Assembly: GCA_036675275.1 (NCBI GenBank)
Contig: JAKFFG010000071.1
Location: 124,001 to 188,000, forward strand
Reading direction: 5' to 3'
From: Pollutimonas sp036675275
GTDB lineage: Bacteria; Pseudomonadota; Gammaproteobacteria; Burkholderiales; Burkholderiaceae_B
Length of the DNA stretch: 64,000 bases
How positions within the stretch are numbered: position 1 is the stretch's first letter; the number at the start of each line of letters is the position of its first letter. The translations under genes and the position numbers were made by a program. Positions 1 to 8,943 of the stretch are shown piece after piece. The notes under the pieces were generated by a model. It was not told the origin of the DNA and did not search any database. It saw only the letters and a program-made list of their open reading frames with translations.

Positions 1-13
1 CACGCCCCCGGCC

Positions 14-664
14 ATGACAACCAAACGTTCACAGATCGCGAAAACAGTAAGGGAACAAATCCTGGCCGGCAACCTGCGTCCAGGCGCCCGGCTGACCGAA
101 AAAGCGTTGTGCGAACTGACCCAGGCCAGCCGGTCGTCGGTGCGCGAGGCGCTGCAAATGCTGGAGCAGGAAGGCTATGTCAGCAACCAGCCTAATCGCG
201 GCGTGCGCGTTGCGACACTGGACGTTCAGGAAGCCGCGGACATTTATCAGGTGCGCTCAGTGCTGGAGGGCCTGGCGGCGCGCAACTTCATCAACATGGC
301 GACTCCCGCCCAAAGAGAAAAGTTGGACCAGACTCTGGCGCAGCTGGCCCTGGCGGTGGAGAAGAAAGACGTTGCCGAGCAGCTCGCGGCGATCGAACGG
401 TTCTACGAAGCGCTGCTGGAAGGCTGCTACAACCGCGTGCTCAAGAACAGCCTTGAAGAACTGCACGGCAAGATTTCACGCCTGCGGGCCACGTCCATCC
501 TGAGCCCGGGCCGCATCAAGAACACTTTGAAGGAAATGGCCCGGATTGGCGTCGCCATACGCGACAACGACGAAGAAGAGGCCTGGCTGGCTTGCGTGGA
601 ACACATGAGACAGACGTCAGCCGTGGCGATCCGGGTGATCAGCCATTTGAACGAACGCGGCTAA
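14..664 (+). CDS. GntR family transcriptional regulator (FCD subfamily)
   Basis: Protein of 216 residues. The N-terminal 70 or so residues form a GntR winged helix-turn-helix: PGARLTEKAL near residue 23, SRSSVREALQMLEQEG near residue 39, and the beta-wing PNRGVRVA near residue 60. The rest is an all-helical FCD-type effector domain beginning DVQEAADIYQVRSVLEG. Such proteins usually repress catabolic or transport genes and respond to small carboxylic acids; that is family knowledge. It is convergent with the M55 peptidase gene that ends an eight-gene peptide operon, with only 10 bases between the stops, so a regulatory link is possible but not shown. The start is the first ATG, only 13 bases into the window, so its promoter is not visible. 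Confidence 0.9.
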   Translation: MTTKRSQIAKTVREQILAGNLRPGARLTEKALCELTQASRSSVREALQMLEQEGYVSNQPNRGVRVATLDVQEAADIYQVRSVLEGLAARNFINMATPAQREKLDQTLAQLALAVEKKDVAEQLAAIERFYEALLEGCYNRVLKNSLEELHGKISRLRATSILSPGRIKNTLKEMARIGVAIRDNDEEEAWLACVEHMRQTSAVAIRVISHLNERG

Positions 665-674
665 TGGGATCGAC

Positions 675-1496
675 TCAACGCAACATGAAGGACATGGCCG
701 AAAAACAGTTGAGCGTGCGCACGACGTCGTAGACAGACTCTGTCTTGAATTTCAAGGTATTTCCATCGATGCGCGACACCGCGGGCAGCTGGCCGAACAA
801 GTCGGCCTGGCCGGGCGTTTGTGTCGTCAACTCACACTCAAACACCGGGCCGTCCAATAGCAGGGGTTTCAAACTGGAAACCTTGCCGATTGCGGCTGCC
901 GAGGCTTGCTGTATCAATGCGCAGGCGCTCGCGGGCGATAGCGATACGCAAGTGGCATTGCCCTGGGCGCGCTTGGTCTGCACCGTCATGACACCGGGAA
1001 ACATGGCCTCGGTTTCAGCAAGAAAAACATCGTCGCCCGTCAGCAAGGCCACAGGCACCCCATGTTCGCCGGCCAGCGCGCCGTAAAGACCGGCTTCGCC
1101 CAATTCCGCACCGTTGACCACGACACGCCTGAAGGCAAAGCTGTTGATGGTGTGCGCCAGTATTCCCCGCTCCTGGGCGCGGGCATGGTAGCCCACCATG
1201 AAGACAGCGTCGCAGCCGTGCTCGACGCCGGCCATCATGCCCATATAGCGCGGCTTGCCGGTCACCATTTCGGCTCGTTCATCCAACTCGTCCAGCAACA
1301 GGTTGCGAAAGCTTCCATGGGAATCATTGACCATGACTTGCGTCGCGCCGCCGTCGAAGGCGCCGCGTATCGCAGCGTTGGCTTCGCCCGTCATCCACCG
1401 CCTGGCCCTTTCATACTCGCCATTGCCGCTGCGGGTTTGTTCGGCGTGCGTCACGCCGGCCACTCCCTCGATATCCACTGAAACCAACACTCTCAC
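675..1496 (-). CDS. M55 family metallopeptidase (DppA-like D-aminopeptidase)
   Basis: Protein of 273 residues matching the zinc D-aminopeptidase DppA of Bacillus. The metal-binding pattern known for that family is visible: SVDIEG with Asp8 and Glu10, NDSHG with His60, GYHA with His104, HTINS with His115, and glutamates near 131-134. The family removes N-terminal D-amino acids from short peptides. The start overlaps the stop of the P1 peptidase by four bases (ATGA), which indicates translational coupling as the last gene of the RpiR-iaaA-gsi operon. The context suggests it trims peptides imported by the adjacent ABC transporter. Function is inferred from the family; substrate is unknown. Confidence 0.9.
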   Translation of the reverse strand: MRVLVSVDIEGVAGVTHAEQTRSGNGEYERARRWMTGEANAAIRGAFDGGATQVMVNDSHGSFRNLLLDELDERAEMVTGKPRYMGMMAGVEHGCDAVFMVGYHARAQERGILAHTINSFAFRRVVVNGAELGEAGLYGALAGEHGVPVALLTGDDVFLAETEAMFPGVMTVQTKRAQGNATCVSLSPASACALIQQASAAAIGKVSSLKPLLLDGPVFECELTTQTPGQADLFGQLPAVSRIDGNTLKFKTESVYDVVRTLNCFSAMSFMLR

Positions 1497-2587
1497 AGAA
1501 TTGTCCTTTCAAATAATTCACGCCACTCGGGCACGATTTCCGGTAATGCCGACCGCCGATGCCCGGCCCTGCCAGACACGGTCGTTGCGGACCACAATGC
1601 GTTGACGATGGCCTGCTCGGTGGCCTCTGCCGCGGCTTCAAATAGCGGGTCCAGCTGGGATTCATGGACCAGCTCAACGCTGGGCTCGGGCGAATGAGCC
1701 AGGGCGGGAACCTGGTACGCCGTCGTGAATGCCAGGGCGAAATCGCCGCTGCCATGGCCATAGACAGAACCGGTACGCGCCAGGCCCGCGCCCGCGCGCT
1801 TGGCGAGTCGCTGCAATTGCCGCGCATCGAGCGGCGCATCGGTGGCGAGCACCATAATGATCGAACCTTTTTCCGGCTCGTGACTCGTCACGGCGTGGGC
1901 AGCCATCCGCTTCTCCTTGTCGATGAGGCGCCCAAGCGGACGCCCTGCAACGGTGAGGTTGGGCAGGCGACCGAAATTGGCGAGAACCAGCGCGCCCACC
2001 GTGTAGTCCTTGCTACCGCTCGCGACCACGCGCGAGGCTGACCCGATACCGCCCTTCATCGAGAAGCTGGACATCCCGCGGCCGGCGCCCACGGACCCTT
2101 GTTCGAAGTCCTGCGCCGCCGACCGATAGGCCTCGAGATAGTCATTGGCCGACACCGCAAAAGCCTGAATGTCATTCAGGTAACCATCATTGCATTCAAA
2201 CACCAGCGGATTGCAGGTAGGCCACTGGCGGCCAATTTGCGGATGCCGGCTCACAAGCTGCCGGATCTGCGCGGTCGCGATTTCCCCCACCGAGAATGTG
2301 TTGGTCAGCGCGATCGGCGTTTCAAGCACGCCGAGCTCCTGCACTTGCGGAAGACCCACGCTTTTGCCGAAGCCATTGATGACGGCGACGGCAGCAGGAA
2401 TCTTGTTCAGGAACTCGTCGCCGGGATGCGGCCGGATGACGGTCACGCCCGTTTGCACTTCGCCGGCCGCCAAGGTGGCGTGGCCTACCGTTACGCCGGG
2501 AACATCCGTTATGCGGTTGCCGGCTCCAGCCGGCAGGCTGCCCACGCGGGGCGCATCGATATCAAACATGGAAGGCACTTTCTTCAA
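1493..2587 (-). CDS. P1 family aminopeptidase (DmpA/BapA-like, self-processing)
   Basis: Protein of 364 residues of the DmpA / beta-peptidyl aminopeptidase family. These Ntn-type hydrolases cleave themselves to expose a serine nucleophile and act on L-aminoacyl amides, D-esters or beta-peptides. Visible family landmarks are ITDVPGVTVGHAT near residue 26, a first-half domain ending near FEQGSVGAGRGM, and the processing-site region MKGGIGSASRVV around residues 177-188, where the catalytic Ser lies. C-terminal SVYGHGSGDFALAF is also typical. The gene overlaps the upstream permease stop and the downstream M55 start by four bases each. Together with M55 and IaaA it gives three different specialised peptidases in one operon. 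Confidence 0.9.
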   Translation of the reverse strand: MKKVPSMFDIDAPRVGSLPAGAGNRITDVPGVTVGHATLAAGEVQTGVTVIRPHPGDEFLNKIPAAVAVINGFGKSVGLPQVQELGVLETPIALTNTFSVGEIATAQIRQLVSRHPQIGRQWPTCNPLVFECNDGYLNDIQAFAVSANDYLEAYRSAAQDFEQGSVGAGRGMSSFSMKGGIGSASRVVASGSKDYTVGALVLANFGRLPNLTVAGRPLGRLIDKEKRMAAHAVTSHEPEKGSIIMVLATDAPLDARQLQRLAKRAGAGLARTGSVYGHGSGDFALAFTTAYQVPALAHSPEPSVELVHESQLDPLFEAAAEATEQAIVNALWSATTVSGRAGHRRSALPEIVPEWRELFERTIL

Positions 2588-3486
2588 CGATCGATCTTTG
2601 GATCCAGGGCGTCGCGCAAGCCGTCGCCCAACAGATTGAATGCCAGCACCGTCAGGAAGATGGCGAGGGCCGGAAAGATCGCCACGTGAGGCGCCAGAAG
2701 CATATCGGCCCTTGCGTCATTCAGCATGGCGCCCCATTCCGGAGTGGGCGGTTGCGCCCCCATGCCCAGGAACGACAGACTGGCCGCCGTGATGATCGAC
2801 GTACCGATACGCATCGTGCCATAGACGACGATAGGCGAAATGGTGCCCGGCAATATGTGGCGAAAGATGATCACTGAATCAGGCGCGCCAATACTGCGCA
2901 TGGCCTCGATATAGGTCATGTTCTTGATGGCCAGTGTGCTGCCGCGCACAAGGCGTGCGAAGGCGGGCACGCTGAACACCGCCACGGCAATGATGACATT
3001 GACCATGTTGGAGCCCAGCACCGCGACCACACCGATGGCCAGCAGGATGCCGGGGAAAGCCAGCAGCACATCGGAAATACGCATGATGATGCGCTCCCAC
3101 CAGCCTTCGTAGTACCCGGCAACGAGGCCCAGTACTGTCCCCACCAAGGCGCCCAGGGCGACGGACACAAAGCCGGCCGATAAGGAAATGCGCGCGCCCA
3201 TCACAACCCGGCTGTAGATATCGCGGCCCAGCGAGTCTACCCCCATCCAGTGGGTCCATGACGGCGGCTGGTTCAATGCGTCGTAATCGAAAAAACCTTC
3301 GGGATCGTAGGGAACGATCCAGGGTGCAAAGATAGCGACGAGCACGAGCAGCAAAACAAAGACGCCGGCCCACATGGCCAGTCGCTGCTTGCGGAACTTG
3401 CGCCAGAATTCGCGCATGGGCGTGCGTACGGGAGCGCTGTCGTGCACGCCACTGTTGGCGGTGTTGAGTGTCGAGGCTTGAGTCAT
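2584..3486 (-). CDS. gsiD: Peptide ABC transporter permease, DppC/GsiD type
   Basis: Protein of 300 residues with the OppC-N segment (MREFWRKFRKQRLAMWAGVF near residue 23), a periplasmic loop with WMGVDSLGRDIYSRVV (the conserved LGTDxxGRD-type motif), and about six membrane segments. The EAA cytoplasmic loop is at TYIEAMRSIGAPDSVIIFRHILPG near residue 190, which docks on the ATPase. It pairs with the DppB-type permease 9 bases upstream to form the membrane channel of a peptide or glutathione importer. The gsi name rests on the iaaA-gsiABCD gene order shared with Escherichia coli; substrate specificity is not readable from this subunit. Confidence 0.88.
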   Translation of the reverse strand: MTQASTLNTANSGVHDSAPVRTPMREFWRKFRKQRLAMWAGVFVLLLVLVAIFAPWIVPYDPEGFFDYDALNQPPSWTHWMGVDSLGRDIYSRVVMGARISLSAGFVSVALGALVGTVLGLVAGYYEGWWERIIMRISDVLLAFPGILLAIGVVAVLGSNMVNVIIAVAVFSVPAFARLVRGSTLAIKNMTYIEAMRSIGAPDSVIIFRHILPGTISPIVVYGTMRIGTSIITAASLSFLGMGAQPPTPEWGAMLNDARADMLLAPHVAIFPALAIFLTVLAFNLLGDGLRDALDPKIDR

Positions 3487-3495
3487 TGCCTGCCC

Positions 3496-4416
3496 CTATT
3501 TGTATCGGATAGTTGGATTGATCATGCCGTAGAGCACATCCACGATCAGATTGATCAGAATGAATTCAAGCGAAAACAGCAGGATGAGCCCTTGTATGAC
3601 GGGATAGTCGCGCATGACGACCGAGTCGACCAGCAACATGCCCACGCCCGGCCAGGCGAAGACGGTTTCCACCACGATGGAGCCGCCCAACAGGAAGCCG
3701 AACTGCAGGCCCATCATCGTCACGACGGGAATCAGCGCATTGCGAAAGGTGTGCTTTACCACGACGATGCGCTCGGACAAGCCTTTTGCCCTGGCGGTGC
3801 GTACGTAGTCTTCCTGCATGACTTCCACGAAGGCCGCGCGGGTGAAGCGTGCCATCACGGCGGCGACGCCGGCGCCCAGGGTGATGGAGGGCAAAACATA
3901 ATGCTGCCAGGTGCTGGCGCCCACCGTGGGAAACCAACCCAGCTGTACTGAAAATATTTGCATCAGCACCATGCCCAGCGCAAAGGCCGGAAACGAGATA
4001 CCGGACACGGCTGCGGTCATGCCGACGCGGTCGGGCAGGCGGTTGCGCCACACGGCCGAGACCACCCCTATGACGAGGCCAAAGATCACCGACCAGATCA
4101 TGCTCGTCAACGTCAGGAGCAAGGTGGGCATGAAGCGGTCGCCGATTTCCTGCAACACGGGACGCTTGGTGCGCAAGGAGTTGCCCAGGTCGCCGTGCAG
4201 CAAATTATCGAAATAACGCAGAAACTGTTGGGGCAAGGGCAGGTCAAGACCCAGCTCGTGGCGCACCAGGGCCACAGTGGTCTCGTCGGCCTCAGGGCCC
4301 GCGGCAAGCCTGGCCGGGTCGCCCGGCAGGGCATGCACGAAAAGGAACACCACTATCGCCACCAGCAGCAGCGTAGGAATCATTCCGAACAATCTTTTTA
4401 CTATGTATGTGAGCAT
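3496..4416 (-). CDS. gsiC: Peptide ABC transporter permease, DppB/GsiC type
   Basis: Protein of 306 residues. The N-terminus MLTYIVKRLFGMIPTLLLV is the standard DppB/OppB first helix. The EAA loop is at DYVRTARAKGLSERIVVVKH around residues 205-225, and ETVFAWPGVGMLLVDSVVMRDYP is the conserved C-terminal family motif. It forms the inner-membrane channel with the following DppC-type permease. It is separated from the upstream solute-binding-protein gene by 66 bases that hold a 9-bp stem-loop, so expression is probably lower than that of the binding protein. Confidence 0.9.
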   Translation of the reverse strand: MLTYIVKRLFGMIPTLLLVAIVVFLFVHALPGDPARLAAGPEADETTVALVRHELGLDLPLPQQFLRYFDNLLHGDLGNSLRTKRPVLQEIGDRFMPTLLLTLTSMIWSVIFGLVIGVVSAVWRNRLPDRVGMTAAVSGISFPAFALGMVLMQIFSVQLGWFPTVGASTWQHYVLPSITLGAGVAAVMARFTRAAFVEVMQEDYVRTARAKGLSERIVVVKHTFRNALIPVVTMMGLQFGFLLGGSIVVETVFAWPGVGMLLVDSVVMRDYPVIQGLILLFSLEFILINLIVDVLYGMINPTIRYK

Positions 4417-4431
4417 CTTTGATACGCACCC

Positions 4432-4463
4432 GGCGAGTGCCGCAGCTTACCGCCGCACTCGCC
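4432..4463 (-). promoter_or_regulatory. Intercistronic stem-loop between binding protein and permease genes
   Basis: A perfect 9-bp inverted repeat, GGCGAGTGC at 4432-4440 and GCACTCGCC at 4455-4463, with a 14-base loop, lies between the gsiB-like stop (4483) and the gsiC-like start (4416). There is no run of T after it, so it is not a standard intrinsic terminator. In ABC operons such hairpins commonly protect the 3' end of the binding-protein mRNA; that role is inferred here. Confidence 0.6.
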
Positions 4464-4482
4464 CAGGCTGCGCTGTTCGCTG

Positions 4483-6030
4483 TTATGGTTTCAGGTCGAC
4501 GTCCGAGTACTGGAATGATCCGTCGGGCATCACATAGAAGCCGCTGAGTTTCTTGCTATGTACCGACAGCAGCTTGATGGTCGTCAGGAAAGCCCATGGC
4601 GCGTCCTTCCAGATTTGGTCTTGCGCGGCATCGTACAGTTTGGTCTTTTCCGCCTTGTCGGTCGTCAACAGCGCGTCGGCAATATTCTTGTCCACCGCCG
4701 GGTTGGAGTAGTAAGCGGTATTGTTGAAGACAGGAGGCCATCCGCTGGTAGCCAGCAAAGGACGCAAGGCCCAGTCGGCCTCGCCGGTGGAGGCCGACCA
4801 GCCGGCATAATACATGCGCACCGGTGCCGTCTTGGCGTCTTTCACCTGCTGCACGCGTTGCACTCGCTGGCCCGATTCCAACAATTCGATCGAGACCTTG
4901 ATGCCTACCTGGGCCAGTTGCTGCTGCAGGAACTGGACCGCTTTTGCGGATGTGCCGTCGTTATACGCCGACCACAAGGTCGTGGAAAAACCGTCCGGGT
5001 AGCCGGCTTCTTTCAAAAGCTGGCGCGCCTTCTTCAGGTCGTAGGGCCAGGGGTCCATCTTCTTGGCGTAGTCAACACCCTGCGGCACCACCCCTTGCGA
5101 TGGGAAAGCGTATCCTGCAAAGGCGACCTTGGCCAGCGCTTCTTTGTTGATGGCGTAGTTGACCGCCTGGCGGACCTTGACGTTATCGAATGGCTTGTGC
5201 TGCACATTCATGGAAACATAGCGCGCAATGATCGATGGAGCCGCCACGACATTCAGCTTGTCATTCTTGGACAGGATGGCAGCCTGTTCATAAGGCAGCG
5301 GGTAGGCAAACTGAGCTTCTCCGGTCTGGACGACGGCGGCACGCGTATTGTTGTCGGTCACGGTACGGAAGGTCAGGCTGTCGACCTTGGGATAGCCCTT
5401 CTTCCAGTAACCGTCGAATTTTTTGACCTTCAAGTATTCGGCCGGCTTCCACTCCACGAACTCGAACGGACCTGTCCCGACCGGGTGGAAAGTAATGTCC
5501 TTGCCCCATTTCTTCAGGGCAGTCGGCGAGATCATCATGGCCGACGGGTGCGCCAGCGAATTGATGAAGGCCGAGAACGGCTCTTTCAAGGTGATCTTCA
5601 CGGTCAGCGGATCGACCACCTCAACGTTCTTGATGCGGCTGAATTGGTTGTAGCGCGCCAGGCCGTTGGAGCGATCCAGGACACGATCCAGGTTGGCTTT
5701 GACTGCGTCGGCATTGAAGTCGGTTCCGTCCTGGAACTTGATGCCGCTGCGCAGCTTGAAGGTGTAGACCAAGCCATCGGCGCTTGGCTCATAGCTTTCG
5801 GCCAGCAATGGCTGAATCTTCAGGTCTTTGTCGAACTGGAAAAGCCCTTCGTAATACCCTTTGCCGATGGCTTGCGCCAGGGTCGAATTGGTATTGTAGG
5901 GATCCAGCGAGTCCAGCGAAATCTCTACCGCAATGGTGACGTCTTTGGCGGCGAAGGCAGCCGTGCCACCCAACATGCCGGCGGCCAGTATGGCTGCCAT
6001 GACCGAATTTTTGACACTAGGATATTTCAT
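4483..6030 (-). CDS. gsiB: Peptide/glutathione ABC transporter substrate-binding protein
   Basis: Family 5 extracellular solute-binding protein of about 515 residues. The start is set at 6030 (MKYPSVKNSVMAAILAAGML) because GGAG lies about 8 bases upstream and a signal peptide ending TAAFA-AKDVTIAVE follows; an upstream in-frame ATG at 6063 would overlap gsiA and spoil the signal. Mature-protein landmarks are the SLDSLDPYNTNST start, AKPLL-type LAESYEPSADGLVYTFKLRSGIKF near residue 80, and HPVGTGPFEFVEWKP near residue 180. It should capture peptides in the periplasm for the GsiACD transporter. The ligand cannot be assigned from sequence. Confidence 0.9.
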   Translation of the reverse strand: MKYPSVKNSVMAAILAAGMLGGTAAFAAKDVTIAVEISLDSLDPYNTNSTLAQAIGKGYYEGLFQFDKDLKIQPLLAESYEPSADGLVYTFKLRSGIKFQDGTDFNADAVKANLDRVLDRSNGLARYNQFSRIKNVEVVDPLTVKITLKEPFSAFINSLAHPSAMMISPTALKKWGKDITFHPVGTGPFEFVEWKPAEYLKVKKFDGYWKKGYPKVDSLTFRTVTDNNTRAAVVQTGEAQFAYPLPYEQAAILSKNDKLNVVAAPSIIARYVSMNVQHKPFDNVKVRQAVNYAINKEALAKVAFAGYAFPSQGVVPQGVDYAKKMDPWPYDLKKARQLLKEAGYPDGFSTTLWSAYNDGTSAKAVQFLQQQLAQVGIKVSIELLESGQRVQRVQQVKDAKTAPVRMYYAGWSASTGEADWALRPLLATSGWPPVFNNTAYYSNPAVDKNIADALLTTDKAEKTKLYDAAQDQIWKDAPWAFLTTIKLLSVHSKKLSGFYVMPDGSFQYSDVDLKP

Positions 6031-6049
6031 GAGCGGGTTCTCCAGAAAA

Positions 6050-7948
6050 TTAAAATGAAGCACTGCTTTGGTGCTGCGCTACGTAGTGGCCCCTCGCCAC
6101 TTCCCGTAAAGGATGCACTTCGGGTTCGTCGCCGACTTTACGAACAGGGCTGGGGATTTCGCCAGTCAACAGCTTGCGATCCAGATGCCGGCGGCTGGGG
6201 TCCGCAACCGGCACAGCGGCCATCAGCTTCTTGGTATAAGGGTGTTGCGGATTCTCGAATATGGCGCGCCGCGGGCCTATTTCCACAATCTGACCCAAAT
6301 ACATCACAGCTACGCGATGGCTGATGCGCTCCACCACGGCCATATCGTGGGAAATGAACAAGAAAGCAATGCCCATTTCTTTTTGCAGGTCGATCAGCAG
6401 GTTTATGATTTGCGCCTGGATGGACACATCCAGCGCAGAAACGGACTCATCGGCAATAACGACTTTGGGACTCATGGCCAGCGCGCGGGCAATACAGATG
6501 CGCTGACGCTGGCCACCCGAAAATTCATGCGGGTAACGTTGCGCCGCATCGCGGGGCAGGCCGACCTTTTCCAGCAGATAAGCCATGCGCTCCTGCGCAG
6601 CCTTGTTGGACAGCACTTTATGAATCAGCAGCGGCTCGATGATGGAATAGCCCACCGTTACGCGAGGATCCAGCGACGCAAACGGGTCCTGGAAAATGAA
6701 CTGAATATTACGGCGCAACGTTTGCAGCGCAGGGCCTTCCAGGTCATTGATCTGCTGGCCGTCGAATTCAATTTGGCCGCCCTGCGTCTGAACCAGGCGC
6801 AACAAGGACCGGCCGGTGGTCGACTTTCCGCAGCCCGATTCGCCGACCAGCGCCAGCGTTTCACCGGGAAACAAGTCAAAGCTCACTTTCTCGACAGCAT
6901 GCACGCGGCGCGTGACGCGTCCGAAAACTCCGGTACGGATATCGAAGCGGGTGGATAAGTCGCGGACCCGAAGAATGGGGTTGGCCCCCGATGCGGCCGG
7001 CGGCACAACAATGGCCGATTCGCGAGCAGGCCGGGATACTTGTTCGCCCGCAGCGCCGGCGGTCGTCGGCACCGGAAAATGCTCGGGCTCGTCGGTACCG
7101 TGCATGGAACCCAGGCGAGGCACGGCCGCCAGCAAGGCCTGCGTGTAGGCATGTTGTGGCCGCTCGAATATCTGCTCGGCTGTGCCCGACTCAACGCTAT
7201 CGCCGCGCAGCATCACCAAGACGCGGTCCGCCACCTCTGCCACCACGCCCATGTCGTGGGTGATGAAGATGACACCCATGTTCATCTCGCGCTGCAATTC
7301 GCGGATCAATTGCAGAATCTGCGCCTGTATCGTCACATCCAGGGCTGTGGTGGGTTCATCGGCAATTAGCAAGGCCGGCTTGCATGCCAGCGCCATTGCA
7401 ATCATTACCCGTTGCCGCATTCCGCCCGAAAGTTGGTGCGGATAACGGCCCAGCGCGTTCCGGGCATCCGGAATGCGCACCTGATCCAGCATCTGCAAGG
7501 CCTTTGCCAGCGCCTCGCCCTGGCTCAAGCCTTGATGCAGGCGGATGGACTCGGCTATTTGTTCGCCCACTGTGAATATGGGGTTCAACGACGTCATCGG
7601 TTCCTGAAAGATCATCGCCAGGTCGGCGCCGCGCACACTGCGCAATACTTTGCCGGATGCTGTCGCCATGTTGACGACGGTGCCGTTGCGGCGACGAAAA
7701 TCCATCTGACCGCTCGTTATCCGGCCTCCGCCATATTCCACCAGCCGCATGAGCGCCAGCGAGGTCACCGATTTGCCGGAACCCGACTCGCCCACGATGG
7801 CCAGTGTTTCGCCGCGGTCTACGTGAAAAGAGAGATCCTTGACGGCGTCGATTGTGCGCTCGGCGCCTTTGAACTGAACGCTCAGGTTTTCGACTTGCAG
7901 CACACGATGGTCTGCCAGGTTCTGATCAGTGTTGAGCTTCGCCTTCAT
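6050..7948 (-). CDS. gsiA: Dual-domain peptide ABC transporter ATPase (GsiA type)
   Basis: Protein of 632 residues with two fused ABC ATPase domains. Domain 1 has Walker A GESGSGKS (53-60), signature LSGGMRQR (173-180) and Walker B LLIADEP (193-199). Domain 2 has Walker A GESGCGKS (369-376), signature FSGGQRQR (476-483) and Walker B VVIADES (497-502), where Ser replaces the usual Pro after the catalytic Glu. Each domain is followed by an oligopeptide-type C-terminal segment (HAYTQALLAAVP and HPYTKKLMAAVP). The fused architecture is that of E. coli GsiA rather than separate DppD/DppF. It energises the GsiCD channel and sits 29 bases after iaaA. Confidence 0.92.
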   Translation of the reverse strand: MKAKLNTDQNLADHRVLQVENLSVQFKGAERTIDAVKDLSFHVDRGETLAIVGESGSGKSVTSLALMRLVEYGGGRITSGQMDFRRRNGTVVNMATASGKVLRSVRGADLAMIFQEPMTSLNPIFTVGEQIAESIRLHQGLSQGEALAKALQMLDQVRIPDARNALGRYPHQLSGGMRQRVMIAMALACKPALLIADEPTTALDVTIQAQILQLIRELQREMNMGVIFITHDMGVVAEVADRVLVMLRGDSVESGTAEQIFERPQHAYTQALLAAVPRLGSMHGTDEPEHFPVPTTAGAAGEQVSRPARESAIVVPPAASGANPILRVRDLSTRFDIRTGVFGRVTRRVHAVEKVSFDLFPGETLALVGESGCGKSTTGRSLLRLVQTQGGQIEFDGQQINDLEGPALQTLRRNIQFIFQDPFASLDPRVTVGYSIIEPLLIHKVLSNKAAQERMAYLLEKVGLPRDAAQRYPHEFSGGQRQRICIARALAMSPKVVIADESVSALDVSIQAQIINLLIDLQKEMGIAFLFISHDMAVVERISHRVAVMYLGQIVEIGPRRAIFENPQHPYTKKLMAAVPVADPSRRHLDRKLLTGEIPSPVRKVGDEPEVHPLREVARGHYVAQHQSSASF

Positions 7949-7977
7949 TGGCCGATTTCATCCATAAAAAAAACGTG

Positions 7978-8943
7978 TCACTGCGCATGTATGGCGACAA
8001 AGGGCGCCTGGCCGGGGTAGATATAGCCGCGATACATGCCTTCGGTGTTGAAGGGCATGGTCACCTGACCTTGCGCATCGACGGCAATCAAGCCGCCCGA
8101 ACCGCCGATTTTTGGCAGTTTTTCATGTACGACGCTGGCAGCGGCGTCGACTAGCGACGCGCCCGCGTACTCCATCTGTGCCGATACATCGTGGGCCGCG
8201 ACCAGGCGTATGAAAGCTTCGCCGGTACCTGTGGTGGATACCGCACAGCTGCGGTTGTTGGCATAGCAACCGGCGCCTACCAGCGGAGCATCGCCCACGC
8301 GGCCGGGTTGCTTGTTGGTCATGCCGCCGGTCGACGTTGCCGCCGCCAGATTGCCATGGCTGTCCAGCGCCACGGCGCCTACTGTTCCCAGCTTGCGCCT
8401 TTCGTCCAGCGGCGCGAAGCTGAGCGCCTGCGCATCGTGGTCCAGCAGCACTTCGCCCGATCCGGATCGCTGCACCTGCTCCAGCTGTTCGCGTCTGGCA
8501 GGAGTCGAAAAGAAGCCGGGATCGACCAGTTCCAGCCCGTGGTTGCGGGCGAAGTTTTCCGCACCCTCGCCCACGAAGAAGACATGGGCGCTGTTTTCCA
8601 TGACCGCCCTGGCTGCGAGCACTGGATTCCGGACGATCGTTACATTGGCGACGGCGCCGCTATCCAAGGTCGCGCCGTCCATAATCGAGGCGTCCAGCTC
8701 GTGCTTGCCTTCGCTGGTGAAGACTGCGCCATGGCCTGCGTTGAACAGCGGGCACTCTTCCAGCAAACGCACTGCTTCAGCAACGGTATCCACCGCCGTT
8801 GCGCCTTGGGCCAGCATGGCGCCGGCACTCTCCAGAATTTGCGCCAGAGCGGCCTCGTATTGCTGGCGGAGTTCCGGTGTTGTCTTCGCCCGCGATATCG
8901 CGCCGGCGCCGCCATGGATAGCCAGGACAGGCTTAATCATCAT
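7978..8943 (-). CDS. iaaA: Isoaspartyl peptidase / L-asparaginase (plant type)
   Basis: Ntn hydrolase of 321 residues. It starts with the family signature LAIHGGAGAI. The self-processing site is RRKLGTVGAVALD, so the catalytic nucleophile is Thr187 after cleavage into alpha and beta chains. The substrate-binding segment ATSTGGMTNKQPGRVGDAPLVG follows, and GTGEAFIR is also conserved. The family hydrolyses isoaspartyl dipeptides and asparagine. The start codon overlaps the end of the RpiR regulator gene by 11 bases. The iaaA-gsiABCD order is the same as in E. coli, supporting a joint role in peptide scavenging. Confidence 0.93.
   Translation of the reverse strand: MMIKPVLAIHGGAGAISRAKTTPELRQQYEAALAQILESAGAMLAQGATAVDTVAEAVRLLEECPLFNAGHGAVFTSEGKHELDASIMDGATLDSGAVANVTIVRNPVLAARAVMENSAHVFFVGEGAENFARNHGLELVDPGFFSTPARREQLEQVQRSGSGEVLLDHDAQALSFAPLDERRKLGTVGAVALDSHGNLAAATSTGGMTNKQPGRVGDAPLVGAGCYANNRSCAVSTTGTGEAFIRLVAAHDVSAQMEYAGASLVDAAASVVHEKLPKIGGSGGLIAVDAQGQVTMPFNTEGMYRGYIYPGQAPFVAIHAQ

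Noticed and set aside
4558..6324. A 588-codon open frame on the plus strand opposite the gsiB-like gene
   Set aside because: It is antisense to a clear binding protein with a signal peptide and shows no recognisable motif; long antisense frames are expected in GC-rich codon-biased DNA.
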